Part shown: in pieces, positions 1-6,253 of the stretch | Numbering within the stretch: the stretch's first letter is position 1 | Layout: the number at the start of each line of letters is the position of its first letter | Origin: Patescibacteria group bacterium | GTDB lineage: Bacteria > Patescibacteriota > WWE3 > 2-01-FULL-39-13 | Length of the DNA stretch: 6,387 bases | NCBI GenBank assembly: GCA_030916925.1 | Contig: JAUPVU010000081.1 | Location: forward strand, 1-6,387 | Reading direction: 5' to 3' | Program-made: the position numbers and the translations under genes | The notes under the pieces: model-generated | Databases searched by the model: none | Seen by the model: the letters and a program-made list of their open reading frames with translations, nothing else | Told to the model about the DNA's origin: nothing

Positions 1-1
1 C

Positions 2-730
2 TATTCGAGGCCAACTTTATTTGAAAAAAATCATTTCACAAATAAAATCGATGATGGAAGACATCCCGTAGTTGAACTTTCTATTCCAAAAGGAGAATTT
101 ATTCCAAATGATACAAACTTAGACACTAAAGAATTTTTCCACTTAATAACCGGTCCAAATATGGCGGGAAAATCCACTTATATAAGGCAAATTGCGCTAA
201 TCCAAATTCTTGCACAAATTGGGTGTTATGTACCTGCAAAAAAGGCCGATATAAGTATTGTAGATGGAATATATACAAGGATTGGTGCTGGCGATGCCTT
301 AGCACAAGGCTTAAGTACATTTATGGTGGAAATGATTGAGACCGCGAAAATACTTAATAATGCTACAAGTGAATCACTGATTATATTGGATGAAGTAGGA
401 AGGGGAACAAGCACTGTGGACGGTTTATCAATCGCTCAGGCAATTATCGAACACATTACAGATAAAATAAAATCTAAAACGTTATTTGCAACTCACTTTC
501 ACGAGCTTGTAGATCTTGAACAAAGAATCAAACCGCTAAAGAATTATCATTTTGGAATCAGCGATAATAAAGACAGCATTAAATTTATACATAAAATTAT
601 GCCAGGAGGAACCGATAAAAGTTATGGAATTGAAGTAGCAAAACTCGCAGGAATACCAAATGAAGTAGTTGAGCGAGCAAAGTCACTACTAAATAAAAAC
701 ACCACAAACCAAATGAAGTTTAGTATTTAA
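2..730 (+). CDS. mutS: DNA mismatch repair protein MutS, C-terminal part (5' end outside window)
   Basis: MutS binds mismatches and small loops in DNA and uses its ABC-type ATPase to become a sliding clamp that recruits MutL. Only the last 242 residues are visible; the reading frame is open from base 2, so the gene begins before the window. Numbering visible residues, I see the MutS1 signature DGRHPVVE (18-25), the Walker A loop GPNMAGKST (51-59), the ABC signature region STFMVEM (105-111), Walker B LIILDE (126-131) with the following VGRGTST, and the H-loop ATHFHEL around 163-169. The tail [13 protein letters not shown] is the usual dimer/helix-turn-helix end. The protein stops soon after, without the longer tetramerisation extension of the E. 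coli protein. It ends NQMKFSI, where QMKF may be a weak sliding-clamp peptide. The signature loop reads GAGDALAQG where many homologues have GASDDLASG. It is MutS1 rather than MutS2, judged by the GPNMAGKST and DGRHPVVE forms. The stop lies 2 bp from the convergent SIMPL gene. Confidence 0.97.
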   Translation, partial: YSRPTLFEKNHFTNKIDDGRHPVVELSIPKGEFIPNDTNLDTKEFFHLITGPNMAGKSTYIRQIALIQILAQIGCYVPAKKADISIVDGIYTRIGAGDALAQGLSTFMVEMIETAKILNNATSESLIILDEVGRGTSTVDGLSIAQAIIEHITDKIKSKTLFATHFHELVDLEQRIKPLKNYHFGISDNKDSIKFIHKIMPGGTDKSYGIEVAKLAGIPNEVVERAKSLLNKNTTNQMKFSI

Positions 731-732
731 AA

Positions 733-1461
733 CTACTTAAGCTCAAAGGCAACCGTTACCGTCTTTGATATATTCGTAGTTCCAGGTAACATTTCGGCAC
801 CGGCTCCGCCACCCATTCCTTTTTCCATCATTAATGGGCTAACTCCGTAGCCTGTCGTATTTTCTTGTACATAAATTAATTCACCTAGCTGTTTACCTGA
901 AGCTTTGGCGACTTGTTCAGCTTTTGTTTTGGCATTTGCTACGGCTTCATCTAGTAATGAATCTCCAGCCATATTTGTTGAATCAACTGTGTAATTTGGA
1001 CCACTTAAATTATCAACACCTGAGCTAGACATTAAATCAGTAAAACCTTGTACCTTTGTAATATCGTTAATTTTTACCTCAATAGAATTTGATGCTCGCC
1101 AGTCTCCTTTGCTACTAGCACCAGTCTGTGAATTATATCTTTCGTCCTGCCAGATACTCATATTCTGAGTTTTCATATCAGTATCAGCAATTCCATATTC
1201 TCTTACTTTAGCTATTATTTCATTTGTTCTTTTTGTAAGATCCTCTACTGCGGCTGCTTTATCAGAATTCATCGATGTAATACTTAAATAAAAGCTTGCG
1301 ACCTTATTTGGCTCATCTGATTGAGCTGAACCTTGAACTACAACCTGATTAGGAGAATCCATTGTTACATGCCCCCAATTAATCATTCTCCATGGAAGTA
1401 AGAATGCAGCGGCGACAAGTACAACTAAAAAGACGAGTGGTGTAAGTAAATCTTTAGACAT
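733..1461 (-). CDS. Membrane-anchored SIMPL (DUF541) domain protein
   Basis: This is a 242-residue protein with a short cytoplasmic N-terminus, one hydrophobic segment (about residues 5-23, rich in L, V, F and A) and an outward-facing SIMPL/DUF541 domain from about residue 38. The family signs are VVVQGSAQ near the start of the domain, the periodic alpha/beta pattern, LLDEAVANAKTKAEQVAKASGK (about 169-190, shown here in part) and a final strand ISKTVTVAFELK. Family members are periplasmic or surface proteins of poorly known role, some linked to oxidative stress or to assembly of surface structures, so no function is assigned. Near the C-terminus is a Met/Gly-rich stretch (MMEKGMGGGAGAEM, 211-224) that is probably a flexible loop. 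The frame can be extended to a TTG codon at 1488, but the ATG at 1461 is preferred: it sits just before the hydrophobic anchor and 6 nt after a promoter-like box. It converges on mutS and diverges from dinB. Confidence 0.88.
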   Translation of the reverse strand: MSKDLLTPLVFLVVLVAAAFLLPWRMINWGHVTMDSPNQVVVQGSAQSDEPNKVASFYLSITSMNSDKAAAVEDLTKRTNEIIAKVREYGIADTDMKTQNMSIWQDERYNSQTGASSKGDWRASNSIEVKINDITKVQGFTDLMSSSGVDNLSGPNYTVDSTNMAGDSLLDEAVANAKTKAEQVAKASGKQLGELIYVQENTTGYGVSPLMMEKGMGGGAGAEMLPGTTNISKTVTVAFELK

Positions 1462-1467
1462 ATCTAA

Positions 1468-1496
1468 AACATAGCATATGCTAGTCAACGTCGCAA
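1468..1496 (-). promoter_or_regulatory. Predicted promoter of the SIMPL gene
   Basis: Reading the minus strand, TTGCGA (1496-1491) is followed after 17 nt by TATGTT (1473-1468), which is preceded by TGC and so forms an extended -10. Only 6 nt separate the -10 from the ATG at 1461, which predicts a leaderless or near-leaderless mRNA. There is no Shine-Dalgarno sequence. This is a sequence match only. Confidence 0.5.
1472..1483. repeat. 12-bp perfect palindrome overlapping the SIMPL promoter -10
   Basis: TAGCATATGCTA is its own reverse complement and covers the extended -10 of the minus-strand promoter. This is a typical place for a dimeric repressor site. A 12-bp AT-rich palindrome can also occur by chance, so operator function is an inference. 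Confidence 0.35.
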
Positions 1497-1521
1497 AGGG
1501 GGTGAACTTTTCTTTCCTTCC

Positions 1522-1551
1522 TTGACTTCGGGTTATATTCGGGTCTATAAA
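1522..1551 (+). promoter_or_regulatory. Predicted promoter of dinB
   Basis: TTGACT (1522-1527) is separated by 18 nt from TATAAA (1546-1551), the best sigma-70-type match in the window. The -10 ends 5 nt before the ATG at 1557, so transcription should begin at or next to the start codon (leaderless). No ribosome binding site precedes the ATG. Because the -35 and -10 fit together, this promoter supports 1557 over the internal ATGs at 1605 and 1617. Confidence 0.6.
1527..1549 (+). repeat. Tandem direct repeat inside the dinB promoter
   Basis: TTCGGGTTATA (1527-1537) is followed at once by TTCGGGTCTATA (1538-1549), two copies differing by one inserted base. They fill the spacer between -35 and -10 and run into the -10. 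One helical turn separates the copies, which would place two protein molecules on the same DNA face. It is a candidate operator; no known regulator site such as a LexA box is recognisable. Confidence 0.35.
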
Positions 1552-1556
1552 TAGAT

Positions 1557-2816
1557 ATGGAGTACCATCTTAAAACTGATATCAATCCAGCTAGACCTCA
1601 AATTATGCATATAGATATGAACTCCTGCTTTGCCTCAGTAGAACAACAATACAATCCTGAACTGCGTAACAAGCCAATCGCGATAGCACCATACATAACA
1701 GATTATGGAACAATTATTTCTCCCTCAATAGAAGCTAAAAAACTAGGAATTAAAACTGGCATGAAAATAATCGATGCGAAAAAGATATATCCAAATATTG
1801 TTTTATTGCAGCCAGATATAAAAAAATATACTGATGCTCATAAAAAGTTACGAAATATTTTAGATGAATATTCACCGGAGGTACTTCCTAAATCAATTGA
1901 TGAGTTTGTTGTGGATTTTAATGTGATTGCAGGTGGCATCAAAGATCATACGACTCTTGCAAACGAGATTAAATCAAAAATAAAAAGTAGGCTAGGGGAG
2001 TGGATTCAAGTTTCAATAGGATTTGGACCAAACAGATTTTTAGCTAAAACGGCAGCCGGACTTATTAAACCAAATGGACTCGTTATTTTGTCAAAAGATA
2101 ACTATGAAGCTCTTCTATCCCCATTAAAATTAACAAACTTATGCGGAATTAGCCAAGGCAACTCACTTCGTCTAAATAGCATAGGGATATATACAACTAA
2201 AGCGTTTTATACTGCCACATTTGAATCCTTAAAAAGTGTAATGGGAGAAGTAGGAGCTTTTCAATGGTATATGAAACTTCGCGGATGGGAAGTAGAAAAT
2301 TTCGAAACAAACCGAGGAAGTTTTAGCCATTCATACGTTCTTAAAGAACAAATATTTAGTATAGAATCAGCAAAACCAATATTACATAAACTATGCGTTA
2401 AATTAGGAGAGCGATTAAGACAAGCCGGATGCACATGCCATGGAATATATGTAGGTGTAAGAGGCCAAGATAAATTTAAATTCTATAATCATATAAATTT
2501 CAAAAGCAAAGAAATATTTGGAACTGACCAGCTATATAAAGAGACGTGTAAATTATTAAATCCCTATAACAGTTCAACTCGCATTACTTTATTAGAAGTC
2601 GGATGTTATCACCTTAAAGAATTAGAACATATACAACTAGATTTCTTTAAAGACATACAAAAAGATGAGAAATTTTGGGGAACGATTGATTCTATAAACT
2701 CAAAATGGGGAAGACATACAATAATACCTTCGCATATGTTAGATATTCCAGATGCAGCACCAGATAGAATCTCGTTTGGGAAAGCAGTAATGGAAGAGAA
2801 ATGGGGTCCGCTCTGA
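1557..2816 (+). CDS. dinB: Y-family translesion DNA polymerase (DinB/UmuC type)
   Basis: This is a 419-residue error-prone polymerase that copies past damaged template bases. The palm motif IDMNSCFASVE gives D20 and the likely steric-gate F25; the second motif SIDEF gives D115 and E116, so the three metal-binding acids are all present. SPSIEAKKLGIKTGM (55-69) is the fingers motif and FGPNRFLAKTAAG (156-168) the palm/thumb motif, followed by KPNG. The thumb helix-hairpin-helix is divergent (LCGIS where GVG or GIG is usual). The little finger spans about 250-355 and starts SHSYVL. QLDFF (360-364) is a good sliding-clamp peptide. After it comes a tail with DSINSKWGRHTI, like the C-termini of UmuC and Gram-positive DinB. 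N22 instead of Asp is also UmuC-like, so this is a DinB/UmuC intermediate and the symbol is the nearest fit. The last five residues (KWGPL) are encoded by a hairpin arm. It has its own promoter and lies 42 bp before mutL. Confidence 0.92.
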   Translation: MEYHLKTDINPARPQIMHIDMNSCFASVEQQYNPELRNKPIAIAPYITDYGTIISPSIEAKKLGIKTGMKIIDAKKIYPNIVLLQPDIKKYTDAHKKLRNILDEYSPEVLPKSIDEFVVDFNVIAGGIKDHTTLANEIKSKIKSRLGEWIQVSIGFGPNRFLAKTAAGLIKPNGLVILSKDNYEALLSPLKLTNLCGISQGNSLRLNSIGIYTTKAFYTATFESLKSVMGEVGAFQWYMKLRGWEVENFETNRGSFSHSYVLKEQIFSIESAKPILHKLCVKLGERLRQAGCTCHGIYVGVRGQDKFKFYNHINFKSKEIFGTDQLYKETCKLLNPYNSSTRITLLEVGCYHLKELEHIQLDFFKDIQKDEKFWGTIDSINSKWGRHTIIPSHMLDIPDAAPDRISFGKAVMEEKWGPL

Positions 2817-2836
2817 TTACAGAGCGGACCCCATTT
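2799..2836. terminator. Perfect 16-bp hairpin at the 3' end of dinB (terminator or REP-like element)
   Basis: Two 16-nt arms, AAATGGGGTCCGCTCT (2799-2814) and AGAGCGGACCCCATTT (2821-2836), pair without mismatch around a 6-nt loop GATTAC. The stem is GC-rich in the middle with A/T ends, so it could act as a terminator in either direction, although the T-run is short (ATTTGT). The left arm encodes the last five codons of dinB and the stop TGA begins on its last base. The mutL promoter box starts 5 bp downstream. The perfect symmetry also fits a repetitive extragenic palindrome; with one copy in the window this cannot be decided. Confidence 0.75.
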
Positions 2837-2840
2837 GTCG

Positions 2841-2849
2841 TGATATACT
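2841..2849 (+). promoter_or_regulatory. Predicted extended -10 promoter of mutL
   Basis: TGATATACT is an extended -10 (TGn followed by TATACT) ending 9 nt before the mutL ATG, so the mRNA should have a leader of about 0 to 3 nt. No convincing -35 is present; the matching position falls inside the dinB hairpin. There is no Shine-Dalgarno sequence before the ATG. Confidence 0.5.
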
Positions 2850-2858
2850 CGGTATAAG

Positions 2859-4787
2859 ATGCCAAAAATCCACATATTACCACCAGAAATTTCAAATAAA
2901 ATTGCGGCAGGGGAAGTAGTAGAAAATCCAGCATCAGTTGTTAAAGAATTAATTGATAATGCTATCGATGCCCATGCAGATCAAATTACGGTAGAAATAG
3001 AAGAAGGTGGGATTCAAAAAATAAAAGTTATCGATAATGGATCAGGAATGGATGAAGAAGATGCGCTAATAGCCTTTCAAAGACACGCCACAAGTAAAAT
3101 CTCAACTGAAAATGATATTTTAAATATTAAAACATATGGTTTTAGAGGCGAAGCCTTATCAAGTATCGCATCTGTATCAAAATTAACTATTAGAACAAGA
3201 CAATCAAACGTAAATCTAGGTATCGAAATTAAAATGGAAGGTGGAGAGGTAATATCAAAAGAACAAATCGGAGCACAGGCGGGAACTACCGTAATTATTG
3301 ATTCACTATTCTATAATGTACCCGCTCGTAAAGAATTTTTAAAATCAGCGCAAACCGAATACCGAAATATATTAGAAATAATAGAAAAATATTCAATCGC
3401 AAATTCTAAAGTAGGATTCGTGTTTATAAATAACGGTAGCGTTGTTTATAATTTTCCTAAAGATCATCAATTAGAAGATCGCGTTAAAAAGATTGTAGGA
3501 CCAGAGGATTTTAGTAAGCTACTGCCTTTATTTTACGAACATCCTCATGTCGAAATTTATGGATATGTTGGTAAACCAGAATTGGCTTCTGATCGTAAAA
3601 AATTCCAATATATTTTTATTAATAAAAGGACAATCGAAAATAAAAGCATCACCTTTGCCGTAAAAGATTCGTATAGCTCATTAATTCCCAAAAATACATA
3701 CCCAGCATTTGTTTTGTTTATAGATGTTCCCGCAAATATTGTTGATGTAAATGTTCATCCTAGAAAAGAAGAAGTTAAATTCACTAACGATAAATTAATA
3801 TTTGAGTCAGTACGCTCTGCAACAAAAGGCGCACTCGATAGATACAATTTGACGCCAGGTGCAGCCGTTAACCAAATAGAAAATAATGAAGATCCATTTG
3901 GTATGACCGGTAATCCCTTTGGAAATATTTCGCAAGGAGGAAGACCAACCCCAGGGAGTGGCCTTACAAACAACACTCCATTACCAAGAAGCCCTTTTAA
4001 TAGACCGATTGGGCCAATGGGTACTAATAATCCCATTATCCCTAGTGCACCTAGTCGAAATCCTTTTCCACAAGGTAAAAGTCCATTAGACCCAGATGGA
4101 GGAGGAATTCCTAGACGATCACCTTTTGGAGCGAGAGATTTACCAAATCCATTTGAAAATGACCCTCTAGATTTTTTTGGCAGTAGCAATCTAAATGTTT
4201 CAAATGCAAAACCAACAAAATTCAAGGTATTTCACAATTTGTATATTGTATCCGAGGAAGCTGACGGAATTTCGATATATGATCAACACGCTCTACACGA
4301 ACGAATCCTATATTCTAGGTTAAAAGAATTGTATGAAAAAAAGAAAGAAGAACAGAATTTACAACCACTCGCTATACCAATTGTTATAAATTTTCCTGCA
4401 AAATCAGGATCAATATTTGCAGACCACAAAAATTATTTCGAAAAATTAGGCTTTACATTTGAAGAGTTTGGTCCTAATACGTATAAAGTAACTGAAGTTC
4501 CCCTTATATTTGCAGATAAGGATATAAAAGAAATAGTCGTAAACATACTTACTGATTTGGAAGAATTACCAACTACAGAACATAAAGATAATTTTCAGGA
4601 GCGAGTATTGGCGTATGCGGCATGCAGAGGAGCATATAAAGCTGGAGATAGAATAAATGATGAAGAAATTCAACAATTATTAGAGGACATTAAAACCTCG
4701 GATATTGAATACACCTGTCCACACGGTAGACCTCTTAAAGTAATTCTAACTAAGCTGGAATTAGAGAAAATGTTTCTCCGAAAATGA
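2859..4787 (+). CDS. mutL: DNA mismatch repair endonuclease MutL
   Basis: At 642 residues this is a full-length MutL, the ATP-gated factor that MutS recruits and that nicks the strand to be repaired. The N-terminal GHKL ATPase shows IAAGEVVENPASVVKEL with general base E30 and N34, DNGSGM (59-64), TSK (78-80), GFRGEAL (94-100) and FYNVPAR (151-157), then the transducer domain ending near 330 with VDVNVHPRKEEVKF. A Pro/Gly/Asn-rich linker (about 331-452) follows. The C-terminal domain is the endonuclease type: DQHALHER (475-482), ACRGAYKAGD (588-597), CPHGRP (620-625) and a final EKMFLRK. D475, H477, E481, C589, C620 and H622 are present. The last glutamate of the usual DQHA(x)2E(x)4E motif is S486 here. 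The start at 2859 gives the standard family N-terminus. It lies just after the dinB hairpin and seems to have its own promoter; the organism would need no separate MutH. Confidence 0.97.
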   Translation: MPKIHILPPEISNKIAAGEVVENPASVVKELIDNAIDAHADQITVEIEEGGIQKIKVIDNGSGMDEEDALIAFQRHATSKISTENDILNIKTYGFRGEALSSIASVSKLTIRTRQSNVNLGIEIKMEGGEVISKEQIGAQAGTTVIIDSLFYNVPARKEFLKSAQTEYRNILEIIEKYSIANSKVGFVFINNGSVVYNFPKDHQLEDRVKKIVGPEDFSKLLPLFYEHPHVEIYGYVGKPELASDRKKFQYIFINKRTIENKSITFAVKDSYSSLIPKNTYPAFVLFIDVPANIVDVNVHPRKEEVKFTNDKLIFESVRSATKGALDRYNLTPGAAVNQIENNEDPFGMTGNPFGNISQGGRPTPGSGLTNNTPLPRSPFNRPIGPMGTNNPIIPSAPSRNPFPQGKSPLDPDGGGIPRRSPFGARDLPNPFENDPLDFFGSSNLNVSNAKPTKFKVFHNLYIVSEEADGISIYDQHALHERILYSRLKELYEKKKEEQNLQPLAIPIVINFPAKSGSIFADHKNYFEKLGFTFEEFGPNTYKVTEVPLIFADKDIKEIVVNILTDLEELPTTEHKDNFQERVLAYAACRGAYKAGDRINDEEIQQLLEDIKTSDIEYTCPHGRPLKVILTKLELEKMFLRK

Positions 4788-4822
4788 AACGTTTCCTAAA
4801 AGAATGAGATAGGGCTCGAAGG

Positions 4823-4856
4823 AAATGAAAAGGGCCGCCCTATATAAGAGCGACCC
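4823..4856 (-). terminator. Minus-strand intrinsic terminator
   Basis: On the minus strand GGGTCGCTCT (4856-4847), loop TATAT and AGGGCGGCCC (4841-4832) form a 10-bp stem with two G-U pairs, followed directly by TTTTCATTT (4831-4823). On the plus strand the two wobbles become C-A mismatches and no T-run follows (GAATACAGC), so the signal is directional. No annotated minus-strand gene lies upstream of it in this window, which implies a short separate transcript. Confidence 0.6.
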
Positions 4857-4895
4857 GAATACAGCATATGATCTTGTCATTGCCTGTCCTCCTTT
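4823..4895 (-). ncRNA. Candidate small RNA in the mutL/glycoside hydrolase gap
   Basis: The 169-bp gap 4788-4956 has no plus-strand gene. On the minus strand a -10-like TACAAT (4907-4902) would start an RNA near 4895 that runs about 73 nt to the terminator at 4856-4823. The RNA would begin with AAGGAGG, then a small stem from GCAATGA and TCATATGC (5-nt loop, one bulged A), then the terminator hairpin. No good -35 is seen at 17 nt. The AAGGAGG is 7 nt before an ATG at 4880, but the 39-codon frame from there runs through the terminator. An ATG at 4899 opens a 19-codon frame (MKRRTGNDKIICCIRVALI) whose stop lies in the terminator hairpin, as in a leader peptide. It could be a small RNA, a tiny peptide gene or a chance arrangement. 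I recognise no known RNA family. Confidence 0.3.
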
Positions 4896-4938
4896 TCATC
4901 TATTGTAACGCAAACCTTACAGAAATATCACAAATGAA

Positions 4939-4947
4939 TGCTAAAAT
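4939..4947 (+). promoter_or_regulatory. Predicted extended -10 promoter of the glycoside hydrolase gene
   Basis: TGCTAAAAT is an extended -10 ending 9 nt before the ATG at 4957, the same spacing as at mutL. There is no clear -35 and no Shine-Dalgarno sequence. It predicts a leaderless or near-leaderless mRNA. Confidence 0.45.
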
Positions 4948-4956
4948 AATATTGAG

Positions 4957-6246
4957 ATGGAAAATAAATTGCATAAGTTAAAAACCATTACTGGATTGCT
5001 CATAATCGGTATATTCATAGGGGCAATTATAAGCCAAGGTTACAGATGGCTTATGCCTTCGTGGGGAAAAACTAACGATTCAGTTCAAGGAATCGTAACA
5101 ACTCCAACTCCAATCCCAACGCAAGAATTACAGGAATCAGATACTGTGGATGAACCAATGATGGTATGCGAATATATCGACAATATAAAAGGAATTGCAT
5201 ATACACCTTCTGCAAATGACGACATTCAAGATATCATAGGCTATCAAAACAATAAGTTCGGGATTTATATTTATGCTGAGGTAAATGATTTTATGGATAT
5301 GGCTGATGAGCTAGTAAACTCCAACGGTGGTGAATGGGGATATGTACTAATCCCTTACAATGTTAAAGATCGTAATGAAAACAGATGGGGAGACTTATTC
5401 GTAAGACTCGCTGAGAAAAAATTGATTCCAATTATTCAGCTGTGGGATCTGGATTTGGAAGATGATAAAAGAAATAAACAAATTCAAGGCTCAGCCGAAT
5501 TTCTTAATACCTTACAGTGGCCCATTAAACATAGATATATAAGCGTATACAATGAACCAAACGATGCAAACTTCTGGAAAGGAGAAATTAATCCCGAACA
5601 ATATGCAGATGTGTTAGATAAAACGATTACGGCATTTAAAACCTTAGACAATGACTTTTTTATGTTAAATGGCGCGTTCAATTCATCAGCTAGAACCGGA
5701 CAAGACCATTTAGATGTAAGGGACTATATGAGAACAATGAATAGAGCAGTTCCCGGTATATTTGCCAGATTAGACGGATGGGCATCTCATCCATATCCTC
5801 AACCTAATTTCTCTGGACCAGTCAACTCAACCGGTCGAGATAGTATTCGCGCATATGATTGGGAATTAAACTTCCTAAAAAATGAATTTAAGATCGATAC
5901 GGCTAAATTGCCTGTTTTTATTACCGAAACTGGCTGGGCACACATTGAATCCGAAGAAAGTGGCAATGAAAACGGTTACAAATATAACCAACATCAAGTA
6001 GCGGATAATTTTGTAAAGGCGTTTAATGATGTTTGGCTGAAAGATCCAAAAGTTGTTGCTGTAACACCCTTTACAATACGCTATGATAAACCATTCGATC
6101 ATTTTTCATGGGTTACAAAGAATGGAAATCCTTATCCACAATTCGATGCGATTAAGAACATGAAAAAGATTCAAGGAAAACCTCCAAGCCTTACATATGC
6201 TAGAGGAAAAATATTAGATTGTGAATATAAGTCTGTCACACCTTAA
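4957..6246 (+). CDS. Membrane-anchored TIM-barrel glycoside hydrolase (probable clan GH-A)
   Basis: The 429-residue protein has a short basic N-terminus, one transmembrane anchor (about 11-27, ITGLLIIGIFIGAIIS), a Thr/Pro linker (TTPTPIPTQ, 48-56) and an extracellular TIM-barrel domain from about residue 75. The catalytic pattern is that of clan GH-A: YNEPND with the likely acid/base E200 at the end of a strand, and FITETGW with the likely nucleophile E324, 124 residues later. The barrel motif ASHPYP (276-281) and the end strand with W385 also fit. It should cleave or remodel a glycan at the cell surface; the family and substrate cannot be read from sequence. The only two cysteines (C71 and C422, both in CEY) flank the catalytic domain. 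There is no sorting motif, so the N-terminal helix is probably the anchor. The start is supported by the promoter box 9 nt upstream. tyrS follows after 21 bp. Confidence 0.82.
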   Translation: MENKLHKLKTITGLLIIGIFIGAIISQGYRWLMPSWGKTNDSVQGIVTTPTPIPTQELQESDTVDEPMMVCEYIDNIKGIAYTPSANDDIQDIIGYQNNKFGIYIYAEVNDFMDMADELVNSNGGEWGYVLIPYNVKDRNENRWGDLFVRLAEKKLIPIIQLWDLDLEDDKRNKQIQGSAEFLNTLQWPIKHRYISVYNEPNDANFWKGEINPEQYADVLDKTITAFKTLDNDFFMLNGAFNSSARTGQDHLDVRDYMRTMNRAVPGIFARLDGWASHPYPQPNFSGPVNSTGRDSIRAYDWELNFLKNEFKIDTAKLPVFITETGWAHIESEESGNENGYKYNQHQVADNFVKAFNDVWLKDPKVVAVTPFTIRYDKPFDHFSWVTKNGNPYPQFDAIKNMKKIQGKPPSLTYARGKILDCEYKSVTP

Positions 6247-6253
6247 AATATTG

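Noticed and set aside
1462..1488. Nine-codon N-terminal extension of the SIMPL protein from a TTG at 1488
   Set aside because: It would place the promoter -10 inside the coding region. The ATG at 1461 directly before the membrane segment is a better start.
2609..2934. Two minus-strand frames across the dinB/mutL junction
   Set aside because: They overlap two well-supported genes and run through the palindrome, which explains why KWGPL appears on both strands.
3755..4225. 156-codon open frame on the minus strand inside mutL
   Set aside because: It lies opposite the Pro/Gly-rich MutL linker, has low-complexity composition and no recognisable domain; the opposite strand is clearly coding.
2814..4787. 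Possible UGA recoding (code 25 of some Patescibacteria)
   Set aside because: dinB and mutL both end in TGA at natural protein ends (MutL ends in the canonical MFxRK tail), and no gene needs TGA as sense.
4809..4843. Plus-strand stem ATAGGGC/GCCCTAT as a mutL terminator
   Set aside because: Seven pairs with a 21-nt loop and no T-run make it weak, and it competes with the stronger minus-strand hairpin.
4761..4880. 39-codon minus-strand frame (begins MTRSYAVFGS) with AAGGAGG 7 nt upstream
   Set aside because: The ribosome site is excellent, but the intrinsic terminator lies inside the frame and its end is antisense to mutL codons. It is kept only as part of the small RNA candidate.
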